Shown here one piece after another: positions 1 through 7,015 of a DNA stretch of 10,670 nt. This stretch comes from Phoronis pallida. Taxonomy: Eukaryota; Phoronida; Phoronidae. Under the pieces are notes generated by a model, which did no database searches, was not told the origin of the DNA, and saw only the letters and a program-made list of their open reading frames with translations. The DNA is taken from contig JAOXYC010229570.1 in assembly GCA_028565715.1 (NCBI GenBank), positions 1-10,670 on the forward strand. Reading direction: 5' to 3'. Every line of letters starts with the position of its first letter. The stretch's first letter is position 1. The position numbers were made by a program, and so were the translations under genes.

Positions 1-173
1 TGGGCCTATAGTCCCCGCGTATAGGCGCGTGTTCACGTATAGGCGCATGGGCTCAATGGCGGGGTTATACGGTAAACAAATTTCTTGAAAAACAGGTGCA
101 TGGGCCTATAGGTTCCTCGTATACGCGCGTATTCACGTATAGGCGCATGTGCTCATTTGCGGGGTTATACGGT
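1..173. repeat. 100-bp tandem repeat, about 1.7 copies
   Basis: Bases 1-73 and 101-173 are two diverged copies of the same sequence, so the period is 100 bp. The array may extend to the left of the window. Each copy opens with TGGGCCTATAG, contains two spaced copies of CGTATAGGCGC or a close variant, and ends with GCGGGGTTATACGGTAA. It is richer in G+C than its surroundings. GGCCTATA and TATAGGC within a unit are inverted relative to each other and could pair. The terminal TACGGTAA and the preceding ATGGCG resemble the ends of the TA-flanked miniature elements at 2274 and 4877, so this may be a decayed relative or the end of such an element. No coding potential is seen. Confidence 0.8.
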
Positions 174-475
174 AATTTTGACTGATAAAACAGGACGTGT
201 TGAGTTTTATCAGTGAAATCATGTTTGATATCAGGGTAATCGAAGAAGATGACAGTGAAATGAAATGAATGTTATTATAGTTTAGTTTCAGAATGTAATC
301 AATTTGAAAAGACTGAAGAATTTTGAATTTAACTGGGAATCGAATCCAGGTTTCCCCGATTACCGGTCAGATGCTTTACCAACTGAGCTATCCAACAGCC
401 AGTGTATATAACTACCCCATGAGTGGTGCTGACATATCAGAATGTAATCAGGCAAATACTTCATTTCTTTTCCAG
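174..475. other. Intron 3' part upstream of the first visible BTB exon
   Basis: This AT-rich stretch ends in a good splice acceptor (TTTCTTTTCCAG at 464-475). It should be the 3' part of an intron of the BTB gene whose 5' end lies outside the window. Apart from the tRNA-derived relic at 326-397 on the minus strand, I see no feature in it. Confidence 0.6.
326..397 (-). mobile_element. tRNA-derived SINE head or tRNA relic (Thr-like, anticodon GGT)
   Basis: Read on the minus strand, this has the layout of a tRNA. There is a TAGCTCAGTTGGTAAAGC A-box and D arm (about 389-373). The anticodon stem-loop has loop CCGGTAA (366-360), which places GGT at the anticodon. A B-box and T arm GATTCGATTCC (346-336) follow. 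The anticodon stem pairs with two G-T wobbles. The T stem has one A-C mismatch, the D stem has one C-A mismatch, and base 33 is C instead of the near-universal T. The acceptor stem pairs poorly (TGTTGGA against TTAAATT). These defects, and the position inside an intron, argue for a SINE head or dead tRNA copy rather than a working tRNA. No tail or target duplication could be identified. Confidence 0.65.
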
Positions 476-656
476 TGTTTCTCCGCCAGCTTTTGAGTGT
501 GTGCTTCACTTTATATATGGCGGAATGTTGACCTTTAACCCCAGTGAACAGGAGCTGCGACACCTGGTTGTCGTCACGGATATGTACATGTTATCAGGTT
601 TCCTCGATATGGTGCTGTTCCTCATGAAGAAATACTACTGTCATTTTTTTCATAAG
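476..656 (+). CDS. BTB gene exon 1 of 6 visible: C-terminal half of the BTB fold
   Basis: The acceptor is TTCTTTTCCAG and the donor is AAG|GTGATG. The first base completes a codon begun in the upstream exon, then 60 codons follow. It encodes the SPPAFE motif, the FIYGG strand and a Met/Leu-rich helix pair, ending in a Cys-His-Phe-Phe-His-Lys stretch. The in-frame ATG at 423 lies before the acceptor and is not a start. Confidence 0.85.
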
Positions 657-3600
657 GTGATGTATTTTTATGTATGAATCACAAACACCATTCATAATAC
701 TAAGCAGCAGACTGATATCGTGCTCTTGCGGGGAATCAGGAATGTCAAGTTTTGGTGCAAAGTGAAGACAGGGCCCGCGCGGGTTACAGAGGTAATAACA
801 CTATATCAGATCATTGCTAGTATAGTTGGTTTCTAAACAGTGGAATATCAGTTTTTGCCATTTGCCAACAAGATACCCTTGTACCTCAGTTGTTGGTCTC
901 CCTGCTCCCCCTCTCAAACAACAGTCTGTTCTCCCTACGCAAGAATCGAGTATCAGTCAATGGTCATCTTCTGACAAGAATGCAGTTTTTAAAAAATTGT
1001 GTTAATTTATAATTAAAAACACATTGATTTGTTTGATGTTATAAAAGATTAAATAATTTGTTAGATATTGTACAACATGCAAAGTGACCACCATATTTTT
1101 TTCATTACAGCCCTGTGCAGGATGTTCTGTTGGGGTTATACAAGTCATGAACCTCGTACATTCCTATCACAACTTCCAATCTATACTTCATACCGCTGTA
1201 GAATGGGTGAATAAGAACTTCACTCGGATGTGGGTCACGGAAGGCTTTGCTAAACTTCCGAAAGCTGTGTTAAAAGATTGCAGCCAAAGTCTGATAAATA
1301 GTTTGGTGAGATCTTTTAAAAAATTGACTTTTTGAAGTTGTAGTTTTAGTGTCATAGGTATAATATTCAAACCAGGTAGTAAAGAAATTTAAACCAACAG
1401 TTATGAAAAACTATGTAAATGTACTAATTGCTGGCACATAAGAAATCAAATCAAACAAATGCAGAAAAAATCATTCTCATCTCTGTAACTAAGAAAGCAT
1501 TATAACCTTTAGACCACGGACGAGATCTGACAATCTGCAGTTGGCAGCTTTGTACCAACAAAGTATCACCCCACTCGCGCAATGTTTAAAAAAAAAATTA
1601 ATCAAAATTTGATGTTTAAAGGAGAGCCCCTTAATTTTACCAACTTTTCAACATTATGGCCTATTTACTGTTGTACATATTTATAATTTGCGGATATAAG
1701 CTTTACAACCACAGTGCATAAAATTGAACATTGAAATTTCCAATTAGTTATCGTACACCAGAAGCCCTGTCTGTGTCATGGCCTCCACAATGGAACTGAA
1801 ACAGCATCACATGGTGGATTTTCAAGAAAGTTTGGTCTTTTGGATTAATACCAAATGTGATGATATGCAGCTACTTTTTATGCGAAAAAAATCATGCCTA
1901 CAAAATATTGAGGTAACTTCCCATGCACTAAATTTAGGAAATTAGGACTTGGGACAGTTCTAGTTTAAAGCATTCAAATACACATACAGATGAGAAAATA
2001 AGACAGTCCGCATATATTCTGAAATGTCTTTTGCAGGAGGTGGGCAATGTTCTATCTATAGTAGAAGATACCAGTTACATGTTAGAAAGACTGACTCCTC
2101 GTCATTCATTCCAACCAGTAAATGAAGTGTTGGTGAGGGTGAGAGAGGCTTGCGTTTCATATATAGCCAATCATTTTGAAGCTGTTATTTGTCATAGAAG
2201 CTTCATTGACTTGAATAAGGTGAGTCAATTCAAAGGGGCATTTAGCCCAAATTTTGATTTAGAATGAAAGATACGGTAAATTCTCGCCATTTTGGGACAC
2301 CCGCAATTTTTGGACACCAAAAATTATTTGCCGAAATAATTTTTTTGGTCCTCGCGAAATTGGGACAAGGACATTGGCACATTTTTTTGTGTTCGCCAAA
2401 TTGGGACACCCAGAAAACATATACCCGCCATTTTGGGACAAGAAGTCAAATTTTCCAAAATTATTAATTTTTAGGTGTCCCAAAATGGCGAGAATTTACC
2501 GTATACTGTCTCGCTGTTCCTCTTAATTCTGTGTCACTCTGGTGCTGACGTAGTAACAAAGATGTGTGATCCAGAGCTTTCGTAGTTTATTCTTTGCCAA
2601 TTGCAGTACAATTAATATATGGTATTAAAGGTACAGGCAACTATTTCTAGATGTTCTTTAGGATGGTTGGTAATGTTATCATTTCAATGTGTTTAGCTAT
2701 GACAGGAAGTAATTTGACCTGTCGATGACATCACAGATTGGACCAAAATATCAAAAATATTTTTTTCAAAATGTTTTTTTTTTACTAAAATTGTTTTTTT
2801 TTTAGCATAATGATAACATTACCAACCATCCTAAAGGACATTTAGAAATAGTTGCCTGTACCTTTAATCCCAAAACCATTTTCTTTGATTCAAGAAATTG
2901 AAACATCAATATCTGTAGTATAAGGCCAATTTGTGAACTGTAATTTGATAAAAGCCTTGTTGTACACACAAGGATTTTTGTGATAGACAGACTTTCAGAA
3001 CTTAGGAATCATTCACTGAGCCCAGGCAGTTCAGGACCAACAATCAGTATCTCGTGCTCAAATAAATACAAATAATCTTGCTGTGAATAAATGTTGCTAT
3101 TAATGGTATTTACTTGTCTTGTTAATGTCTTATTTTTAATAGGGTCGGTCTTGGGGTATCATAACTCTAGAACACATACTCACAGATGCATTGAAGCAGC
3201 AAGCACCGGTGAAACTATGTGATAGTTATTGGAAATTGAATGATATACTCAATCAGTTGTCTGTCGGTGGCATACTTATGGTCGGGCAGGTAAATTAATA
3301 GCGATAGAAGACAAAATTTTCTTTGTGTCAATAAACACCTGCTCTAATTTATAAGAAGGTTTGGTATTGTGGTAATGGTTGATTCTTTACAAGATAAAGT
3401 GCTGTGTTTTGTATGACATTTATACGTTTGAAACAAGAAGATAGTGTTTAATTACAGCGTGCAAAAGGAAATGCAAACACAAAAAGTTAAATAGATTTCA
3501 CTGATACTTGCCAAATAGGTAAATACTTCATTTTCCTTCGGGAAGGACCGTTTCACATGATCGCTGACCATTCTTTTAAAAGTTTTGAATAATGTGGCCA

Positions 3601-4768
3601 ATCACACATGGTAGCTGGAACATTTATTGATGAGATGTGGTTGGCATCACCAAAAGAAGTTTAACTGTGTGTTTTTATTCTAACATTTCTTGTCTATTTT
3701 GTCCCCAGGAGTTCCTATGTATGCTGAGAAGCCTGACAAAGAGCTGTAAACAGCAGATTGCTGCTCATGTTAATGAAATTGTGGATACCGAGGGCTGGAA
3801 ACTTCTACCGTTTACAATCCAGAAAGAGATTACTGAGCAAGCATACTTTGTGAGATATGGGGGAGGTGGCGCCACTAGGAAGAAACCTCAACTGTTTAGT
3901 CAAACTAAGGTGAGTATAAGTTGTACTTAGATAATTATTATAAACCAAGTGAAAGGAGATAACATGGTTCGAGACCACGGTTGGGTACTTCCTACTGGGC
4001 TAGGATAGGATGGTATTGTGAGTGTTTAAAAAGTAATGCAACTCTTTCGAGAATACCGCTCGCTTGCTTTATGCTCCCCAGGGAGTTGAAATTGTACTTG
4101 AGTGAACAGATCTGTAGCCTGGGTAATGATTTTGAATAAAAGAGTGCTATATAAACACTGGGCATTATCATAATTATTATTATTATTATTATTTTTATAA
4201 ACTTGCAGATCCTCTGGAGTTTTTAAAATGCTGGCAAATTACTTACAGAATTTTGACAATTTTAAACAAGTCTTATATTCAGAAAAATAATATGACCCTT
4301 TCATTTTGATAGCAGCTCGTACAGTGAATAACTGAAAGACTCAGTTACAAGATATTTATCAACATTTTTCCTTTTATTTTCTAGAAAGTAGCAAAGCCCA
4401 AAAGTCTTGACCCACCAAAACCAATCGCACAAAGAAAGACATCTAAAAACCTTTCCCACAAACAGAAGCTTGACAATCTTAAGAGAAATAAAGATTTTAC
4501 ATCAAGCAGTGAAAGTGTTTCAACCCAAGTTGAGCCCAGCACTAGCGACACCAAGTGTGAAGAAAGAGAATCAGTGACTCCAGCTACTAGTGACACCCAG
4601 TGTAGGTTAGGGGAACTACTAGAACCAGGCCCATGTTGTCAGAATGGGGTAGCCGATCTACAGTACATGAATAATGGATTCAGTGACGTCAGGCTACCCG
4701 ATGGTCTAGTATTTGATGTTGATATTATTAAACCAGTTCTGAACGTGCAATTTTATAAACCTGGATAA
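476..4768 (+). CDS. BTB/POZ-domain protein, BTBD8-like, 3' six exons (5' partial, spliced)
   Basis: The spliced model is 476-656, 1111-1305, 2037-2219, 3143-3289, 3709-3909 and 4385-4768. Every junction is GT-AG and the frame holds throughout, giving 429 residues and a TAA stop. Residues 2-20 (SPPAFECVLHFIYGG region) match the classic BTB strand-helix 'SPxxFxxxLxyIYtG', and residues 20-60 complete the BTB fold. Residues about 61-300 are helical with spaced Trp and aromatic positions (WVNKNFTRMW, GRSWGIITLEHIL, GWKLLPF), which is BACK-like. Residues 303-429 are a polar Lys/Ser/Thr tail that is probably disordered. BTB proteins dimerise and often serve as Cullin-3 adaptors or scaffolds. Nothing here proves either role. 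BTBD8 is my best match from memory; another BTB-BACK family is possible. The start codon and the N-terminal half of the BTB domain are outside the window. Confidence 0.8.
657..1110. other. Intron, 454 bp, phase 0
   Basis: This intron is AT-rich and ends in TTTTTTTCATTACAG. The only visible oddity is a 10-bp perfect palindrome, CCCGCGCGGG, at 774-783. No recognisable mobile element was found. Confidence 0.75.
1111..1305 (+). CDS. BTB gene exon 2 of 6 visible: start of BACK-like region
   Basis: This exon has 65 codons and donor TTG|GTGAGA. It opens with Pro-Cys-Ala-Gly-Cys, following the Cys and His at the end of the previous exon, and contains WVNKNFTRMW, with the Trp spacing typical of the helical region after a BTB domain. 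A run ending in KLPKAVLKDC follows, resembling the 'LPkelL' turn seen in BACK-type repeats. Confidence 0.85.
1306..2036. other. Intron, 731 bp, phase 0
   Basis: This intron runs from GTGAGA to ATGTCTTTTGCAG and is AT-rich. It includes a short A-run at about 1587-1597. I see no mobile element or structured repeat in it. Confidence 0.75.
2037..2219 (+). CDS. BTB gene exon 3 of 6 visible: helical region
   Basis: This exon has 61 codons, acceptor TTTTGCAG and a strong donor AAG|GTGAGT. It encodes an alpha-helical, mixed-charge segment (EVGNVLSIVEDTSYMLERL, then VRVREACVSYIANHFEAVI). No catalytic motif is present. It continues the BACK-like helical array. Confidence 0.85.
2274..2501. mobile_element. 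TA-flanked MITE, 228 bp, with repeated CGCCAWWTTGGGACA motif
   Basis: Bases 2274-2301 and 2474-2501 are perfect 28-bp inverted repeats starting CGGTAAATTCTCGCC. TA lies immediately outside each end (2272-2273 and 2502-2503), as expected of a Tc1/mariner-type target duplication. There is no transposase, so it is non-autonomous. Inside, TTGGGACA or a one-base variant recurs in the same orientation at 2292, 2309, 2360, 2401 and 2433, and inverted at 2476. Most copies are preceded by CGCCA, CGCAA or CGCGA. Other ends are possible because ATA/TAT outside the TIRs is symmetrical, so the TIR could be 31 bp without a TSD. Confidence 0.85.
2629..2863. mobile_element. TTAA-flanked foldback MITE, 235 bp
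   Basis: The arms 2629-2683 and 2809-2863 are 55-bp inverted repeats with only two mismatches. They begin AGGTACAGGCAAC and end GTTGCCTGTACCT. TTAA lies directly outside both ends (2625-2628 and 2864-2867), the target site used by piggyBac-type transposases. The 125-bp centre is T-rich and non-coding. The short centre and long arms mean the whole element could fold into a hairpin in the pre-mRNA. The high arm identity suggests a fairly recent insertion. Confidence 0.9.
3143..3289 (+). CDS. BTB gene exon 4 of 6 visible
   Basis: This exon has 49 codons, acceptor TTTTTAATAG and donor CAG|GTAAAT. It opens with GRSWGIITLEHILTDAL, whose Trp and helix pattern resembles the repeating helical units of the preceding exons. 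It ends in a small hydrophobic GGILMVGQ stretch. It begins and ends in phase 0. Confidence 0.85.
3290..3708. other. Intron, 419 bp, phase 0
   Basis: This intron is AT-rich and ends with a long pyrimidine tract (TTGTCTATTTTGTCCCCAG). The in-frame ATG at 3637 lies inside this intron. No repeats or elements were recognised. Confidence 0.75.
3709..3909 (+). CDS. BTB gene exon 5 of 6 visible: end of folded region
   Basis: This exon has 67 codons and donor AAG|GTGAGT. It contains GWKLLPFTIQKEITEQAYF, a 'W+LLP' helix cap that closes the helical region, followed by a Gly-rich turn (YGGGGATRKKPQ) leading into the basic, low-complexity tail. Confidence 0.85.
3962..4195 (+). mobile_element. SINE-like element with Pol III B-box and (ATT)n tail
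   Basis: GGTTCGAGACC at 3966-3976 is an exact match to the Pol III B-box consensus GGTTCGANNCC. About 170 bp later comes a GTGCTATATAAACACTGGGCATTATCAT segment followed by (ATT)n at about 4173-4195. A 'gcgctatataaat' stretch leading into an ATT microsatellite is, from memory, the usual 3' end of many marine invertebrate SINEs. No A-box is visible upstream, so the copy is probably 5' truncated. It lies in sense orientation in the last visible intron. The boundaries are approximate. Confidence 0.6.
4385..4768 (+). CDS. BTB gene terminal exon: basic, polar C-terminal tail and stop
   Basis: The acceptor is TTTTATTTTCTAG; 127 codons are followed by TAA at 4766-4768. The first 40 residues are Lys-rich (KPKSLDPPKP, RKTSKNLSHKQKLDNLKR), which could be a nuclear localisation or protein-binding region. 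A Ser/Thr/Glu-rich part follows, with an internal duplication giving PSTSDTKC and PATSDTQC. The last 40 residues are again ordered-looking (FSDVRLPDGLVFDVDIIKPVLNVQFYKPG). The vertebrate BTBD8 locus also has a much longer form; here the protein stops after a short tail. Confidence 0.85.
   Translation, partial: KVAKPKSLDPPKPIAQRKTSKNLSHKQKLDNLKRNKDFTSSSESVSTQVEPSTSDTKCEERESVTPATSDTQCRLGELLEPGPCCQNGVADLQYMNNGFSDVRLPDGLVFDVDIIKPVLNVQFYKPG
4536..4603 (+). repeat. 24-bp direct duplication inside the terminal BTB exon
   Basis: Bases 4536-4559 and 4580-4603 match closely (CCAGCACTAGCGACACCAAGTG against CCAGCTACTAGTGACACCCAGTG). They keep the reading frame and encode the two (P)xTSDT(K/Q)C units. 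This is a local in-frame duplication in a low-constraint tail. Confidence 0.7.
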
Positions 4769-5933
4769 ATGATTTTATGAAATGTTTTGCTGCCAAACTC
4801 CACGTGCTTTCACTATGTGTATATGTGTGTAAATATTAAGTTATTGTGTTAATCTTTTCATGTATAATCAGCTGTACGGTATTTTCATGCCATTTTGGGA
4901 CAACCGCCATTTTGGGACAACAAAAATTATTTGCAAAATTAATTTTTTCAATACTCATGAAATTGGGACAAGGTTCAAGAATTGATATTTGTGTGTTTGC
5001 CACATTGGGACATGCTCATATTTTTATTACACTCACCAGTTCTGTAACAGTTTTAAACTAGAAATTGGGACAAAACTTGGATTTTTATGTCACCAAATTG
5101 GGACACCCTGAAAACGTATACCCGCAATTTTGGGACAAGTAATCAAATTACCGAAAATAATTAATTTCAAAGTGTCCATTTCAAAGTGTCCAAAAATGGC
5201 GAGAAAATAACGTAGAATAGGCCCTGCTGTTTCATTTTCCATTGAACAGATCAAGTATTATTTATTTGCTCACTTTTCTGAATTAGTTCCCAGCTCCAAC
5301 GACCTCTATCACTGGTTTAATTTTTCCACTGCACTGTGATTAATTTATTAAAGCTATAATGGGTCCATTAAATGTTTAAATATTCAATATTTTGATATGA
5401 AACATTTCCATTTATTCCAATCTGATAAGATGAGATTTAGGTTTATTGTTGTGCTGTTTTATTGTTTTACAAGCCTATATTTATTTATTGTGATTTTCTT
5501 ATTTTTGTAAACGTTTTTGTATTTTGTTAATTTTTTTGAGTATTATTGAGTAATTAATATTGCTAACACTGACCCAATCAATGTTGTTTATCTTGGAACA
5601 CACCAGGTTACTGAATCAACAACTTTTTTTTTTATAAAATCAAGTGATTGTTACTGAATGTATTTATTCATAAAAAACAAGTAATAATAAAATATTTAAA
5701 CATGTCATAACATTACAAAACAACTGGTTATAGCTGAAAATAGCAATTGTATCATAAAGCCGTTTTCATAAAATGACTGATGCTGTTACCAACGATTTTA
5801 AAAATAGTAAAACAATAAAAGGGGTACATTTATAAATAAGTTTTCAAATTCAACCTCTTAAAATGTTTGCACGAAGTACAGCTTTTGTGTCTTTATTTTA
5901 CACAATTTATGTTTCATGTATCATTAAAATTAG
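4769..5933 (+). other. Presumed 3' UTR and downstream AT-rich intergenic sequence
   Basis: No gene is visible. Downstream of the stop there is no AATAAA before the miniature element at 4877. The possible poly(A) signals are ATTAAA at 5347-5352 and 5367-5372, and AATAAA at 5686-5691 and 5814-5819. If the first of these is used, the 3' UTR is about 600 bp and contains the whole miniature element. The region is very T-rich, and I see no other structure. Confidence 0.45.
4877..5212. mobile_element. Second, longer copy (336 bp) of the TTGGGACA-motif MITE
   Basis: The ends 4877-4902 and 5187-5212 are inverted repeats matching at 22 of 26 positions, and TA flanks both (4875-4876 and 5213-5214). The terminal CGGTATTTTC and GCCATTTTGGGACA match the family of the 2274 copy. 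TTGGGACA occurs seven times in one orientation, at 4895, 4912, 4973, 5005, 5065, 5098 and 5130, and a diverged inverted copy lies in the right end. TTTCAAAGTGTCCA is duplicated in tandem at about 5165-5190. This copy is more diverged between its arms than the first, so it is probably older. It lies about 110 bp past the stop codon of the BTB gene. Confidence 0.8.
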
Positions 5934-6100
5934 AATGATAAAAGTATAAAAACACCTTCTACCGGTTATAAAATCTATTAAAATATCACAAGCTTTCGAA
6001 CTATGTTCTTCCTCGGGTGAATCAAGCATAATAAATGAAATTACCCGCCGTTCGTTTTTATATGCGGATCTGTAGAAGGTGTTTTTATACTTTCATCATT
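5934..6100. repeat. Inverted-repeat element with 29-bp arms
   Basis: Bases 5934-5962 (AATGATAAAAGTATAAAAAC...) and 6072-6100 are inverted repeats with one mismatch in 29, separated by 109 bp. The centre carries AAGCTTTCGAACTATGTTC followed by TTCCTCGGGTGAA, with GAAC/GTTC able to form a small hairpin. Read on the minus strand this becomes CACCCGAGGAAGAACATAG then TTCGAAAGC. That resembles, from memory, the 'CCTGAAGAAGG...CCGAAAGC' segment near the ends of Penelope-like and related elements. No reverse transcriptase is present, so this would be at most a 3' end or solo terminal repeat. The inverted repeat is certain; the assignment is weak. Confidence 0.55.
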
Positions 6101-6296
6101 TTAATATACCCGTCCTCGACACCCTATTTTATTAAATTAGAATTGGCTACTCTCATGTCTCTGATAAACATTTTATTGAAAATCAGTTTGCTGTCTACCT
6201 ACATAATTAACTATGAGAAGAAGCTCATGAGATCGCATGTTTTTAACACTGTTTGTCTCATTATATCACTGCAATTCTTTTTTACCTCCATCATGC
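6101..6296. other. AT-rich spacer with no recognised feature
   Basis: It lies between the inverted-repeat element and the tandem array. A short open frame across it (starting at 6035) has no recognisable domain and runs from the inverted-repeat element into the tandem repeats, so it is not annotated as a gene. Confidence 0.5.
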
Positions 6297-7015
6297 AAAC
6301 ATTTTGTCGTCTGAAAGGTATACTGTATGTTGGAAGTTATGTACTTTGAGTTATTTATGATGCTTTGGTTAAAAAGTTAAAAAGCCTTCCCGAAACCTTG
6401 TGAAGCCAATAAGGCCACTTGTAATTCTGGTTTCCGTGGTGTTAGCATATGAGAGTTAAACCACTCTCTTACCAACATTCCGTCGTCTGAAGGGTATACT
6501 GTGTTTATTGATGCTATTGCAAATTATTTATGATGCTTTAGTTAAAAAGTTAAAAAGCCTTCCCGGAACCTTATCATCTCGAAGCCAATAAAGTTACACG
6601 GTATACTGATTTCTGTGGTGTTGCCATGCAGAGCCAGAACACTCTTTTGCCAACATTCCGTCGTCTGAAGGATATATTGTTGTTACGAATAAAATGATGC
6701 TTTAGTTAAACATGCAGTTAAAAAGCCTTCCCGAAACCTTGTGGAGCCAATAAGGCCACATGTAATCCTGGTTCCCATGGTGTTAGCAGATGAGAGTGAA
6801 ACCACTCCCTTTAATGCCAACATACCGTCGTCTGAATTGTATACTGTATATTGTTATGAATAATTTATGATGCTTGTGCCTTAAAAAGTTAAAAAGCCTT
6901 CCCGAAACCTTGTGAAGCCAACAAGGCCACTTGTTATCCTGGTTTCCGTGGTGTTAGCAGATGAGAGTGAGACCACTCCCTTGCCAACATTTCGTCGTCT
7001 GAAGAGTATACTGAT
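6297..7015. repeat. 167-178 bp tandem array, about four copies
   Basis: The marker GTCGTCTGAA recurs at 6306, 6482, 6660, 6827 and 6994, which gives spacings of 176, 178, 167 and 167 bp. Each unit runs: GTCGTCTGAAGGGTATACTG, an AT-rich part with TTATGATGCTT, AAAAAGTTAAAAAGCCTTCCCGAAACC, AAGCCAATAAGGCCAC, TGGTTTCCGTGGTGTTAGCA, and GAGAGTGAAACCACTCCC, ending in CCAACATTCC. Two short hairpins recur in most units: GCC-AATAA-GGC and GAGTG-AAAC-CACTC. The copies differ by substitutions and small indels, and the last ends abruptly at TACTGATACGG. No frame stays open across units, so it is a minisatellite-type array and not a coding repeat. Confidence 0.9.

Larger units (their letters stand above)
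2220..3142. other. Intron, 923 bp, carrying two miniature elements
   Basis: This is the longest visible intron. It holds a TA-flanked miniature element (2274-2501) only 54 bp after the donor, and a TTAA-flanked foldback element (2629-2863). The rest (2868-3142) is AT-rich with no feature, ending in TTATTTTTAATAG. Confidence 0.8.

Noticed and set aside
1-173. CRISPR-like or replication-origin iterons
   Set aside because: There are only two 100-bp copies with no regular spacers, and the context is clearly animal nuclear DNA.
326-397. Functional tRNA-Thr
   Set aside because: The acceptor stem pairs poorly, base 33 is C, and D- and T-stem mismatches are present; it was called a SINE or relic instead.
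423-475. ATG at 423 as a start of the BTB protein
   Set aside because: The sequence before 476 ends in a strong polypyrimidine acceptor, and the homology-like BTB sequence begins only after it. Half the BTB fold would be missing.
774-783. CCCGCGCGGG perfect palindrome in an intron
   Set aside because: It is short and isolated, with no flanking repeat or partner. It is within what chance allows.
1188-1370. 60-codon minus-strand frame opposite exon 2
   Set aside because: It is antisense to a well-supported exon and carries no motif.
2259-2483. Open frames on both strands across the first MITE, and one at 4846-5061 across the second
   Set aside because: They are explained by the repeated motif and inverted ends. 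The translations are just the motif read in frame.
6035-6349. 104-codon open frame on the + strand
   Set aside because: It runs from inside the inverted-repeat element into the first unit of the tandem array, has the composition of AT-rich noncoding DNA and shows no domain.
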